From positions 127,026-191,025 of the forward strand of contig JAHDWA010000016.1 of the NCBI GenBank assembly GCA_023382535.1: 64,000 nucleotides of DNA. The letters run 5' to 3'. Below are positions 45,057 to 53,744 of the stretch, piece after piece. The position numbers were made by a program, and so were the translations under genes. Source of the DNA: Anaerolineae bacterium (GTDB lineage: Bacteria > Chloroflexota > Anaerolineae > 4572-78 > J111). Position 1 is the first letter of the stretch, and each line of letters begins with the position of its first letter. Under the pieces are notes generated by a model. The model was not told the DNA's origin and did no database searches. It was given only the letters and a program-made list of their open reading frames with translations.

Positions 45057-47246
45057 ATGGCAACAAAGCTAACCCCACCCCATCTGGACCACTCCTTTGA
45101 GCCTTCGCCTGACCCCAGCCTCGTCCACCTGCAACTGGAACTGGCCCGGATTGATATTTTGATCCGCCGGGAAGTGCGGCGCTGGCAACTGGCCAACCAA
45201 TCCCCCACCGATTCCTTTCGCGGTTTTTATGTTTCGCACGAGGATGCCGATGCCTTGCTCAATCGCGCCTTGTGGACCAGTTGGGGCCAAACGGCAACGC
45301 TGCCGCCGGCCGAGGCGGAACAATTCAACCTGGCCCTGGCTGAGGCCGCAGGCCAGGCTGGGGCCTGGGTCGAAACAGCTCAACAGCAGGGCCGCCGCCT
45401 GCGCCTGGTTCACCTGGTTGACGCCTTTGGCCTGACCCGCTTTGAGCTGGATGCCCTGCTCATCTGTCTGGCCCCCGCCCTCGACCTGCGCTACGAGCAG
45501 CTCTACGGCTATCTGCAAGATCACGTGGCTCGCAAGCGGCCGGGGGTCAACCTGATCCTGAATCTACTGGCCGACCCTGGCCCACAGCGGCTACCCTTAT
45601 TGTCGCATTTCAGCGCCGAGGCCCCCCTGATCAAACATCGCTTGCTCAAACTGGTGGCCGAGCCGGGCCAGCTCGAACCGCCCTGGTTGAGCCAAAGCCT
45701 GGCGGTTGATCCCACCCTGGTCGCCTGGCTGGGGGGCGATTACCGCCCTCAGCCCGATTTTGGCCTGTTCGCGGCCTTGATCCCCGCCCAGGCCGATGCC
45801 ATTGTCCCCCTGCTGACTGAAGAGACCCGGCAGGCCCTGGCCGATCTCAGCCTCAAGCCGATCTGGGTCTTTTACGGGCCGGATCGCGGCGCGCAGGAAG
45901 CGGCGGCCCACCTTGTGGCGGCTCAAGCCCAGCGCCCACTGCTGCGGGTTGACCTGGCCGGTCTGATCGCCGACAAATTTACCCCGGCTCAGGCTCTCAA
46001 CCTGGCTCTGCGTGACGCCCGCCTGATGGGGGCGATCCCGGCCCTGTTTGGCTGGGACAGTTGCCGGGACCCGGACAGTTACAAGCCCCCGGCCCACCTG
46101 CTGGCCGAGGTCTGCGCTTACCCCGATCTCATCATTTTGGCCGGTCAACGCGCCTGGCCGGACGACGGCGGGCCGCGAGCGCGTCCTCTCTTCTGGCGCG
46201 AGTTTCCCTTCCCAACTCACAGCCAACGCCAAGAGCTATGGTGCTATTTTTTGCCTTCCACCGCGGCAGACGGCTTAGACAGCGCCCCCCTGGCCGATCA
46301 ATTTGTCCTGACCACCGACCAGATTCAGGCGGCCGTAACCTCGGCTTGCGATGCAGCCAGCCAGCGCCGCTCGCCGCTCGCTCTGGCCGATCTTGCCGCC
46401 GCCGCCCGCGCCCAGTCTGGCCGTCGCCTGGGGGCGTTAGCCCAAAAAATTATCCCGCGCTTTGTCTGGACCGACCTGATCCTGCCCGACGATCAAATTA
46501 CCCTGCTGCGCGAGATCGTCCAAATGATCCAGGGCCGAGCCACGGTGCTGGAAAGTTGGCAGGTGGGCCGCAAGCTGGCGGCCAGCCAGGGGGTGACCAT
46601 GCTCTTTGCCGGGCCGCCGGGCACCGGCAAAACTATGGCCGCCGAGGTTATAGCCGGGGAGGTGGGCTTAGACCTGTACAAGATTGATCTGTCCAGCCTG
46701 GTCAGTAAATACATCGGCGAAACCGAGAAAAACCTGGAGCGCATCTTCAGCGAAGCCGAGCACAGCAACGCCATCCTCTTTTTTGACGAAGCCGACGCCC
46801 TGTTTGGCAAACGCTCCGAGGTGCGCGACTCCCACGACCGCTACGCCAATATCGAGATCAGCTACCTTTTGCAGCGCATGGAAGCTTACGACGGCGTGAC
46901 CATTCTGGCCACCAACTTGCGGGCCAACCTGGACGAGGCTTTTACCCGCCGCCTCCATTTTGCTGTCAACTTTCCCTTCCCCGACGAAGCCGACCGCCGC
47001 CGCATCTGGCAGGCCCTCTTTCCGGCCACACTGCCGCGCCACCCGGAGGTGGACCTGGAGGCGCTGGCAAGCAATTTCAAGCTGGCCGGGGGCAACATTC
47101 GTAACATCATCGTTAATGCCGCCTATCTGGCCGCCGCCGACGGCAACCAGGTCACGATGGCTCACCTGCGCCATAGCGCCCGCCGCGAGCTGCAAAAGAT
47201 GGGCAAAATCGTCAAAGAGAGCGAGGGGGAGCCGAAGCATGGCTGA
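45057..47246 (+). CDS. eCIS AAA+ ATPase (Afp15/Pvc15-like)
   Basis: A 729-residue ATPase. The N-terminal ~500 residues are a family-specific helical region including a degenerate second AAA-like segment (PIWVFYGPDRGAQEAAAHLV without Walker A). The active AAA+ domain has Walker A GPPGTGKT near 519-526, the pore-loop-like YIGETEKNLERIF, Walker B ILFFDEADALFGKR near 570-583 and sensor ILATNLRANLDEAF with arginine finger RRL. It is required for particle assembly in Afp/PVC. The start ATG 45057 is preferred to TTG 45048. The stop overlaps the next gene by eight bases. Confidence 0.93.
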   Translation: MATKLTPPHLDHSFEPSPDPSLVHLQLELARIDILIRREVRRWQLANQSPTDSFRGFYVSHEDADALLNRALWTSWGQTATLPPAEAEQFNLALAEAAGQAGAWVETAQQQGRRLRLVHLVDAFGLTRFELDALLICLAPALDLRYEQLYGYLQDHVARKRPGVNLILNLLADPGPQRLPLLSHFSAEAPLIKHRLLKLVAEPGQLEPPWLSQSLAVDPTLVAWLGGDYRPQPDFGLFAALIPAQADAIVPLLTEETRQALADLSLKPIWVFYGPDRGAQEAAAHLVAAQAQRPLLRVDLAGLIADKFTPAQALNLALRDARLMGAIPALFGWDSCRDPDSYKPPAHLLAEVCAYPDLIILAGQRAWPDDGGPRARPLFWREFPFPTHSQRQELWCYFLPSTAADGLDSAPLADQFVLTTDQIQAAVTSACDAASQRRSPLALADLAAAARAQSGRRLGALAQKIIPRFVWTDLILPDDQITLLREIVQMIQGRATVLESWQVGRKLAASQGVTMLFAGPPGTGKTMAAEVIAGEVGLDLYKIDLSSLVSKYIGETEKNLERIFSEAEHSNAILFFDEADALFGKRSEVRDSHDRYANIEISYLLQRMEAYDGVTILATNLRANLDEAFTRRLHFAVNFPFPDEADRRRIWQALFPATLPRHPEVDLEALASNFKLAGGNIRNIIVNAAYLAAADGNQVTMAHLRHSARRELQKMGKIVKESEGEPKHG

Positions 47247-47742
47247 TTTCGTCATCAAAACCGGCGATTTATTGATCCTGGCTCCTCTCGGCCTGCCGTT
47301 GGAACCGCCGCCCCCACCCAAACCGCTGCCGCCTCCGGCCCCGCCGCCGCCTCCGCCGTCCATCGCCACGGTGCTGCTGCCGCCTTTCCCCATCATCGGC
47401 TTTCTGCCCACGACGATTAATTATGCCAGGCTCTGCGTCCAGGGCGACGAAGCCAAAATCCCGGTTATTCAAGCCCCCGTGCCGTATGCTTCTATCACCT
47501 ACCCGGTGCCCGGCACGGGCCGGCTGACCATCACCTTAAATTCCGACCAAATCGCCCAAATTGCCCGCTGCGGCGGCCAGCCGGTCATCCTCAAAGGGAC
47601 CACATTCCAGGTTAAGCTCCAGGTCATCACCCCGGCCCTCTTCCCCCCGCCCCCCGCCCCGCCGCTCTATCCGGACAGTATAACCACTTACACTGGCACG
47701 GGTGCATTTCAGACGACAAATTCTACGATTAGGGGAGAATAA
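47239..47742 (+). CDS. Candidate eCIS spike-tip protein, Pro-rich N-terminus
   Basis: A 167-residue protein that overlaps the ATPase gene by eight bases. After MADFVIKTGDLLILAP comes a poly-proline stretch (residues ~24-43), then a compact beta-rich segment (YARLCVQGDEAKIPVIQAPV, GTGRLTITLNSDQIAQIARC, GGQPVILKGTTFQVKL). The placement and short beta-rich build would fit a PAAR-like tip (Pvc10-type), but no clear PAAR repeats are visible, so this is a guess from context. Confidence 0.45.
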   Translation: MADFVIKTGDLLILAPLGLPLEPPPPPKPLPPPAPPPPPPSIATVLLPPFPIIGFLPTTINYARLCVQGDEAKIPVIQAPVPYASITYPVPGTGRLTITLNSDQIAQIARCGGQPVILKGTTFQVKLQVITPALFPPPPAPPLYPDSITTYTGTGAFQTTNSTIRGE

Positions 47743-47745
47743 AAA

Positions 47746-48747
47746 ATGCCTCAAAATCGTCCTAAAAACACCTCCACCCCGGCCCACCGGCGCGATCCAT
47801 CACAAAGCGAAAAGGCTAATAGACCAGAACAGGTCACTCAGCCCGACTCCCTGGATGCGGACTTGCTCTATGGGCCGGCGGGTCTCTTTGGTCAGGGTAG
47901 GCTGGAGCATCGGGCTGCTCAACTTAGTGATCCTCGGTTGGCGGAGGGTGAGCGACACGCGCTGGCGGAGGAAATCGGGCTGGTGCAGGGGAATCTGCAT
48001 TTGCAGAGGGTAATTGAGTCGCTCGAAACTAGACAAAATCATACTAAACATCTCCCAAGTAAAAGCAAGAATAGAGCCGAGAGTCAAAACATAATACATG
48101 TTCGTAAATCACCAAAACTACAATCAATTAAATCTAACATTATTATGCGTCACCCTGCTGAAAGAATTTTACTGCGAGCAGGTAGATGGCTCTTAAAAAG
48201 AACAACTAACACTGTAACGCGACACATTGCAAATCATACCCGCCGAATTGCAGGAAAAGCTTTGCACACCATATTTCGAAACCCCAGACGAATCCATCAT
48301 TTAATTAGTCGAACTGTTCGTGAAGCTATGGGAATAGCGAGAACTGCTACAGCGCATAGCGCTCAACTGCTTGAACAGGGTGGAATCCAAATTTTGCGTC
48401 AAGTTACAAGAACGCCTGGAAAATTTAGAGTTGTCGTATTAAAGCAGTTTGATCGAGCAATTGGGGTCAATGGAGAGACAGTTCTCAAAATAGTTATAGA
48501 TATGTCCGGGAGAGTAGTAACTGCTTATCCTGTCGAAAGGTTACTGGCACTTGGAGTTACTGCAGTTAGTGTGAATATTTTTGATGAAAATACTGCCAGA
48601 GCATCAGAGAGAATTCGTTCTCGTGCGAGGGAAGAATTTGCGGAGGAAGAGGAGCGTCCTATAGATTGGATAGGTGAATTAATTGACCTACTCAATCCCC
48701 TTTCGATAGATTATCTTAACCAGGCCCATTGTGCGGCCTGGGAGTAG
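47746..48747 (+). CDS. Candidate eCIS effector 2: loading module and possible BECR-type RNase
   Basis: A 333-residue protein starting three bases after the spike-tip gene. Residues 60-90 carry the loading module LSDPRLAEGER...QGNLHLQRVI. A basic middle (RHPAERILLRAGRWLLKRTT) follows. Around residues 215-265 the sequence reads RTPGKFRVVVLKQFDRAIGV and LKIVIDMSGRVVTAYPVERL; the closing grVVTAYP strand is characteristic of BECR-fold RNase toxins. The end (EEEERPIDWIGELIDLLNPL) is acidic. Base composition shifts to AT-rich after codon ~100, consistent with swapping of the C-terminal half. No immunity gene is evident. Confidence 0.55.
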   Translation: MPQNRPKNTSTPAHRRDPSQSEKANRPEQVTQPDSLDADLLYGPAGLFGQGRLEHRAAQLSDPRLAEGERHALAEEIGLVQGNLHLQRVIESLETRQNHTKHLPSKSKNRAESQNIIHVRKSPKLQSIKSNIIMRHPAERILLRAGRWLLKRTTNTVTRHIANHTRRIAGKALHTIFRNPRRIHHLISRTVREAMGIARTATAHSAQLLEQGGIQILRQVTRTPGKFRVVVLKQFDRAIGVNGETVLKIVIDMSGRVVTAYPVERLLALGVTAVSVNIFDENTARASERIRSRAREEFAEEEERPIDWIGELIDLLNPLSIDYLNQAHCAAWE

Positions 48748-48752
48748 GTAGC

Positions 48753-48824
48753 ATGAATACCTCCTGGGAGTAAAATGGGAGATGTCAGTCAAACCCATTT
48801 TTTTACTCACAGGAGGTATTTCAT
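48753..48824 (+). repeat. Inverted repeat enclosing the recombinase ribosome binding site
   Basis: ATGAATACCTCCTGGGAG...TGGG (48753-48779) pairs with its near-complement CCCATTTTTTTACTCACAGG...TTTCAT (48794-48824). The AGGAGG (48811-48816) and the start codon (48823) of the recombinase lie in the right arm. It could be a translation-blocking hairpin or the recombination site of the element. Confidence 0.5.
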
Positions 48825-49422
48825 GTTAAAAGAGATCGAAACTTTCGTCAATTGGTTGCGCCGACGCAACCCCCAGGCCCGCACCTGGCGGGATTACCGT
48901 TCCGACCTCATGCAATTTGCCGAGGTCGTCGGCGATCACCCGCCCGGCGCTGTCACTTTCCACGATGTGGACCGGTTTGTGCTCCAGCAGGCCGGGCGCG
49001 GCTTCAAACCAGCCACGATCAATCGTCGTCTGGCAGCTATCTTGTCGTTGTACACGTTTCTGTCGGATGATGACCCCACCTTGATCTGCCCGGTGTTACC
49101 CCACCGGCACGGTTTGAAAGAACCGCAGCGCCTGCCCCGGCCCGTTCAGCCCGAAATCCTGCGCCAATACTTTGCGGTCATCGAAGACAAGCGCGACATG
49201 GCCATGTTTCTGTTGATGTTAAGGTGCGGGTTAAGAATTTCAGAGGTGGCCCAGTTACAACTGGTGGACCTGTACTTGAATGAACCGCTGCCCCGCCTGG
49301 TGGCCAACGGCAAAGGCAGCAAGGAACGGTCGATCGTCATTATGCCTGCAAAACCAGTCATAATTAGCGAGACTAAACGTGAGGTAATCAGGTTGTATGT
49401 CTTACGAGGCATCGACTCTTGA
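48823..49422 (+). pseudogene. Truncated tyrosine recombinase (XerC/D-like)
   Basis: A 199-residue product: N-terminal SAM-like domain (IETFVNWLRRRNPQARTWRD, YRSDLMQFAEVV) and the start of the catalytic domain with the first Arg in LRCGLRISEVAQLQ and the following VANGKGSKERSIVI. The HxxR box and the nucleophile Tyr are missing; after ~180 residues the sequence changes and stops. Full-length relatives are ~290-330 residues, so this copy should be inactive. It sits between two candidate effector genes and next to an Rhs fragment. Confidence 0.75.
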
Positions 49423-49498
49423 AACTTATTCCCAGCGCGCATAATCTGCTCCTTTAATTTCGTTTGAGTTAATCGCTTTTACTGGCGCTACTATATTG

Positions 49499-50355
49499 TC
49501 AATAAATTCCCCATGAACGTAGACGGTTATCCCAATCTTCATGATCTTTTCCGATTATTCCTCCTAGCGAGTCAAGAGTCGAGTTACGAGCATTTCCGAC
49601 TGACTGCCAAAAAGACTGACCTTCAATCATGTTGTTTACGGTGTTTTGTGTCACCATTAGATCAAAGGTTAAGAAAGCAAGTCCTGTCCCTACAGCGATT
49701 ACTACAGGTGTAGCTGGTGTCCCGGCGGCTGTGTAATATGTTACGATACCTGCTGCTGCTTCTCCAATTCCGTAGCTAGCCACTGTAAAACCAGCATTCG
49801 TAAGAAGTTCATACCCGGCTTGTTGGCGGGTAAGCTGCCCTAGACGGGCGTAGCGATCTAAAATGTCATACGTGTTTATGATTGCTCCTAAGGCCAATAT
49901 ACCTTTAGACAGTTTAGCCGCCCGACCGGCTGAGAGTGTAGGGACTAAGCGTCTTCCTGCACCTGGATATACTTCCGTGCTACCACTCCCCAAAAGGAAA
50001 CGGGGGCGGGATGACATAAACCATCGTTCGGCATATGATATTTCAGGGCTTAGACCGCCAGTTATTCTTACTGAGCTACCTGTATAATATTGCTCAACCA
50101 CACCTTGCGAGGCCGCAAAAACTGGCCAGGCAGTAAGCTGTGTTATACGATTAATCCAATCAATGGGACCTGAAAATAAACGTTCATCTTCTGGTGCCGT
50201 ATCGCAATTTGGGCAATGCCCCGACGGATCGACCAGATTGACAGGATTATTATAAACATACGAATAACGATTCAGGCTTGCCGGATTATATAGATCCGGT
50301 ACAATACTATCAGGACTGATAAACTGGTTAAGATAATGCTGGTAGTATCGCTGGT
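49499..50355 (-). pseudogene. C-terminal Rhs/YD-repeat toxin fragment
   Basis: Read on the minus strand, the segment 50355 to ~50200 encodes RYYQHYLNQFISPDSIVPDL, then NPASLNRYSYVYNNPVNLVD and PSGH, the canonical end of an Rhs core. The variable tail follows in the same frame to 49499 (ITQLTAWPVFAASQG, LSKGILALGAIINTYDILDR, hydrophobic AAGTPATPVVIAVGTGLAFL, end DHEDWDNRLRSWGIY). The upstream Rhs shell is missing, and the opposite strand takes over at about 50332. It is therefore a displaced toxin tip with no start of its own. The tail type is not recognised. Confidence 0.7.
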
Positions 50356-50535
50356 GAGAGTGAATTATCTTTGGAAATTGATCAAATTATTCGAGAAACC
50401 ACCAGAGATGTAATAAATGAGATAGAGGAAGTTGAGCAGATTTCTCTAAGCCAAGAGCAGAGGGATGCTATCCGTGATTTAGTTCAATCAGGAATTGGAA
50501 CCGCCTTAGAGTTTGAGGAAACAGAGGATGAGTGA
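50332..50535 (+). pseudogene. Acidic C-terminal remnant of an unidentified protein
   Basis: From 50332 to the stop at 50533 the plus strand is open and reads DNAGSIAGESELSLEIDQII, then RETTRDVINEIEEVEQISLS and QEQRDAIRDLVQSGIG. There is no in-frame ATG or GTG start. It may be the 3' end of an effector or immunity gene whose front was replaced when the recombinase/Rhs segment (48750-50340) arrived. No family is recognised. Confidence 0.4.
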
Positions 50536-50595
50536 AATGATTGGATAAACAAGATGCTATCCCAAGTTTTCATAAACTCTTAAGGAAGAAGAATC

Positions 50596-51603
50596 ATGCC
50601 AAATAAAAGTCATATTTCAGAAAATAAAGCCAATAAAAAACATAAACTCAAAAACTCACCGACGCTTGCGCCTAAACAGAGCAGCGAACCCTTCCCCACT
50701 CCAACCACAGCCAGCGACCAGCCCAACCTCCAAGCTCAAGCAGCCAGCTTGAGTGACCCCCGCATTCCGCTGCTCCAACGGCAAATGATGGCCGATCAAA
50801 TAGGGGAGGCGCATGGAAATCTACATTTACAGCGGGTGGTTGAGTCACCGGCATCAGCGCAGCGAAGCCAACCTCCCCAGCAAGAAGATGGGTTTACGCA
50901 AGAGGATTTAAAGCCAGGAGATATTCTGCTCCAGGTGAAAACCGTATTAGAAGCTGACTGGACTCAGAGGGCTATTATGTACGGTCAGTTTAGGGAGAAC
51001 TTAGGGCGCAGTATGATGGGAATGACGGATGGAGTGGCCCCAGGATCGCCCTTGAGCGTTCACGCTGCCATGTACATTGGAGATGGCAAGATTGCTGAAG
51101 CTGTCGCGCCTCGCGCTCATATTGTACCCATCCCCCCTCGGGAAACGTACCGGGTATATCGCTGCACTCATGAAACGCTGGCGCAAGCGGCGGCAGAGGT
51201 CATCAAAAAGTGGGCCACCAATACCCAAATAGAATTTGACCATGTCGGTGCGGCTCGTTCTATCGCCAAATTTGCCTATGTGGATAATGAGGTCAGGGAC
51301 AGAATGCGTCTCTATGCCAGGCATGCTAACACAATTGGCGGGCCATTTGAGACCGAAGGGGGTGAAACCGAACCTATTGATATGTTTTGCTCCAAGCTGG
51401 TTATTGCCTCCTACCAGGCCGCGGCGGTCAATCTAGCCGGGGGGCGGGTAGAAAATATTCCTGAAAGCCTCCAGGTGGACGATGAAGCAGTCTCACCCTA
51501 TTACCTGGAGGAATTGATAAGGCGAGATATTATGGAAGCGCAGGAAAGAATGACCTCCTTATGGGAATTTATGGGTGAAATTGAAACTCGCCGTAGGAGG
51601 TAG
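50596..51603 (+). CDS. Candidate eCIS effector 3: loading module and permuted papain-like (YiiX/NlpC-type) hydrolase
   Basis: A 335-residue protein. Residues 52-82 carry LSDPRIPLLQRQ...HGNLHLQRVV, the shared loading module. The rest is a circularly permuted NlpC/P60 (YiiX/YaeF-like) domain: LKPGDILLQV, catalytic His in SVHAAMYIGDGKIAEAVA, VYRCTHETLAQAAAEV, and the Cys in MFCSKLVIASYQAA. Members cleave peptides, amides or lipid esters, so it may act on cell wall or membrane lipids of a target. The ribosome binding site is AAGGAAGAAG. Confidence 0.72.
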   Translation: MPNKSHISENKANKKHKLKNSPTLAPKQSSEPFPTPTTASDQPNLQAQAASLSDPRIPLLQRQMMADQIGEAHGNLHLQRVVESPASAQRSQPPQQEDGFTQEDLKPGDILLQVKTVLEADWTQRAIMYGQFRENLGRSMMGMTDGVAPGSPLSVHAAMYIGDGKIAEAVAPRAHIVPIPPRETYRVYRCTHETLAQAAAEVIKKWATNTQIEFDHVGAARSIAKFAYVDNEVRDRMRLYARHANTIGGPFETEGGETEPIDMFCSKLVIASYQAAAVNLAGGRVENIPESLQVDDEAVSPYYLEELIRRDIMEAQERMTSLWEFMGEIETRRRR

Positions 51604-51640
51604 TCTTATAGAAATCAATTAAAGGCCATACAACTGCTCT

Positions 51641-51699
51641 CGCTGGATAGCCATATCCAGCGGCTTAGGGCCAGGATTTGCGACTGCAAAGAGTCCTGG
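51641..51699 (+). terminator. Two adjacent hairpins after effector 3
   Basis: CGCTGGATA (51641-51649) pairs perfectly with TATCCAGCG (51654-51662), loop GCCA. CCAGGA (51671-51676) pairs with TCCTGG (51694-51699). No T run follows. They lie about 40-100 bases after the stop codon and may end transcription or protect the 3' end. Confidence 0.4.
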
Positions 51700-51738
51700 C
51701 TGAGCGAAATGTATGAACTGTAAGTGATTCGTCTATAA

Positions 51739-52779
51739 GACGTGTTGCGAAATAAGGATAAAACGACCGGCCAGGAAAAATCATATCATTGAGGAATTAG
51801 GCGGGCAGAAGGTGATAATTCCACAGGCCACAAGCGATCAATATAAATTTATCAGCCAAAACGAGCCCTTTGTTGCGATAGGCGTCAGTCAGGCAACGGA
51901 AACGCTTAACCCCGGCAATCGCGTGTTCAATACAGATGCGCAGGGCACTAATGACCCGGTTTTCGGCCTTTTGCTCGGGGGTCAAAGGATGATTTTTACT
52001 GCTTTTGGGTGGGATGACCACCCGTAGCTGGGGATAATCCTTGACGACACCCAAAAAGCCCAAGTCCACCCAGACGCCGACATCGTCTGGAATGACCTCG
52101 CCTAAACCCGCTTGCTTGAACCGAAAGTAATCTTGGCGGGCACCTGGTTTGGTCTGGCTCAGAAATAAAATACGTTTATGTTCATCGCTGACCATCAGGT
52201 TCTTGAGGGTATGGTCTTTGTGCTTGCCTGAAAAGTGTTCCTGTTGGGCTTTGGCTTGGTGGGGGCGTTGGATTGGCTGGTCGGTGCCATCGACAAAAAC
52301 ATCTTTGACTGCGGGAAAGCGCTGGATGAATTCTTCCAGGGAGCTAATCCGCCGTTCCGGCAGCACCCGTTGCCAGCCTAACCCGACCTCCAGCACCGCT
52401 AACAAGGCTTTGACCCAGCGTTGGGTTTGGGAGCGGTCAACGTCGTACAATAAACCAGCCAAATCAAAGGTCGGATAACATTTCAGGTACAACAGGATGA
52501 AGAATAACTTGTCCGTCGGGCTTTTTAAGGTATGCTGACGCCCGCCCCCGATGGCCCGTTTCCTTTCTTTCTTATCTTTCCCCTGAGCTTTCTGCAAGGC
52601 AGCGCTGAAGATGGGCAGCAAGCGTTGAAATTCGGCGACGGTCATGCCGGTGAGGGCTTTCATCAAGCGATCAGAGCGCAGGGCACGATTGATATTCAGC
52701 ATCGGTTTTACCTATTGGTTCCTTATTTTTCTCATTTCTGGCTGACAATACCCTTTTTTTTGTTATTTCGCAACACGTC
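51739..52779 (-). mobile_element. Complete IS5-like insertion sequence
   Basis: Perfect 17-bp terminal inverted repeats GACGTGTTGCGAAATAA at 51739-51755 and its complement at 52763-52779 enclose one transposase gene. TATAA flanks both ends (51734-51738 and 52780-52784) and is the apparent target duplication. Length 1041 bp. It is inserted between effector 3 and the second DUF4157 gene, 39 bases before the start codon of the latter. Confidence 0.88.
51797..52702 (-). CDS. IS5-superfamily (DDE_Tnp_4 type) transposase
   Basis: A 301-residue transposase with helical N-terminal HTH (KLFFILLYLKCYPTFDLAGL, LYDVDRSQTQRWV), first catalytic Asp in VFVDGTDQPIQRP, then HFSGKHKDHTLKNLMV, second Asp in VWVDLGFLGV and the Glu in ICIEHAIAGVKRFR. 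It is full length with no visible damage, so the element could be mobile. Confidence 0.9.
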   Translation of the reverse strand: MLNINRALRSDRLMKALTGMTVAEFQRLLPIFSAALQKAQGKDKKERKRAIGGGRQHTLKSPTDKLFFILLYLKCYPTFDLAGLLYDVDRSQTQRWVKALLAVLEVGLGWQRVLPERRISSLEEFIQRFPAVKDVFVDGTDQPIQRPHQAKAQQEHFSGKHKDHTLKNLMVSDEHKRILFLSQTKPGARQDYFRFKQAGLGEVIPDDVGVWVDLGFLGVVKDYPQLRVVIPPKSSKNHPLTPEQKAENRVISALRICIEHAIAGVKRFRCLTDAYRNKGLVLADKFILIACGLWNYHLLPA

Positions 52780-52818
52780 TATAAGTAAAAATGTATTGTT
52801 GCAACAAGGAGACAAGAC

Positions 52819-53514
52819 ATGACGATTGATAAACTTTTTCAAGCTAAAAAAAGTGGCGGCCACCCTAAACTCCCGTCTAATGAGGCCGAGACCCTCCCTT
52901 CTAAGCCCAATGAAATGATGGAAGGGTACGACCTGATGACCCTGCAAGACCAAGTCGGCAACCACATTGTCCAGGCCATGCTGGCCCAGCGCCGGGGAGA
53001 TGACCCCTTTGAACTGGACGACGACACCGCCGGGCAGATCAACCGGGAGCGTTCGGGCGGGCAGCCGTTGGATGGCCAAGCCCGGGCCACGTTAGGGGGA
53101 GCGATGGACCAGGATTTCAGCGGGGTCAAGGTCCATACCTCGCCGGCGGCGGATCAACTCAGCCGGCAGTTGGGAGCTACTGCCTTCACCACCGGCCAGG
53201 ATATTTTCTTCCGCCAGGGCGCGTACGCCCCGCAGTCAAGCAGTGGACAAGAGTTGCTGGCCCATGAACTGACCCATGTCGTCCAGCAAAGTTCGGGCGC
53301 TGTTGGTGGCAGCAATAGAGCGATGACCGTCAATGCGCCGGGGGATGGCTATGAGCAGGAAGCCGACGCCGTCGCCCAGGCGATTACCGCACCCGGTAGC
53401 GAGGCCCGGACCACGCAAATGATCGCCCGGCAAGCAAATGAGGAAGAAATCGACACGAAGCTGGTCTCTCGTCGAGTGGACGAAGATGAACTGCCAGAAG
53501 AGGGAGAACAATAA
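52819..53514 (+). CDS. DUF4157 putative zinc metalloprotease, short form
   Basis: A 231-residue protein with good ribosome binding site AAGGAGA. Residues 42-55 read LQDQVGNHIVQAML, related to the loading motif of the effectors and to the pseudogene at 954. The DUF4157 domain (~85-165) has LGGAMDQDFSGVKVHTSPAA, GQDIFFRQGAYAP and the zinc motif HELTH with His149. VNAPGDGYEQEADAVAQAI follows, and the tail is acidic. There is no further C-terminal toxin domain; it may be a processing or loading factor for nearby cargo, or a cargo stub. An IS5 element lies just upstream and has probably altered its promoter. Confidence 0.8.
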   Translation: MTIDKLFQAKKSGGHPKLPSNEAETLPSKPNEMMEGYDLMTLQDQVGNHIVQAMLAQRRGDDPFELDDDTAGQINRERSGGQPLDGQARATLGGAMDQDFSGVKVHTSPAADQLSRQLGATAFTTGQDIFFRQGAYAPQSSSGQELLAHELTHVVQQSSGAVGGSNRAMTVNAPGDGYEQEADAVAQAITAPGSEARTTQMIARQANEEEIDTKLVSRRVDEDELPEEGEQ

Positions 53515-53668
53515 TTTTTTTTCATGTTCAGTTTTAATAAGTGAGTTCGAAACCCTGTTTCAATAAGGTGACCACTATCCGATGGCTGCCGTCCGGTGAT
53601 AATAAAAGAGAAAATTCCCTGGAAGTACCGGCTGGCAATCGCCATGGGAAAAAGTTACCAATTGGGCT

Positions 53669-53744
53669 AAGTGGTTTTTCAATTAAATTTCTTTAGATTG
53701 TCACTCAAACATTTATTCAAAGAACTTTTTTGAAAGACCACTTA
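53669..53744. mobile_element. 76-bp MITE-like element with IS630-type ends
   Basis: TAAGTGGTTTTTCAA (53669-53683) and TTGAAAGACCACTTA (53730-53744) form inverted repeats matching at 14 of 15 positions, with TA at both ends. The ends resemble those of the adjacent IS630 element (GTGGTTTTTCAAA). It abuts that element directly, sharing the TA at 53743. Confidence 0.6.

Noticed and set aside
46960..47238. Longer start for the spike-tip candidate, inside the ATPase gene
   Set aside because: This part overlaps the conserved AAA+ domain in another frame and has an Arg/Pro/Ser-rich composition. The ATG at 47239 gives the usual short overlap.
46668..47411. Minus-strand open frame of 247 codons opposite the AAA+ ATPase and spike-tip genes
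   Set aside because: High GC in the third codon positions of the real genes leaves the opposite strand open. The poly-Gly start is only the complement of the poly-Pro stretch.
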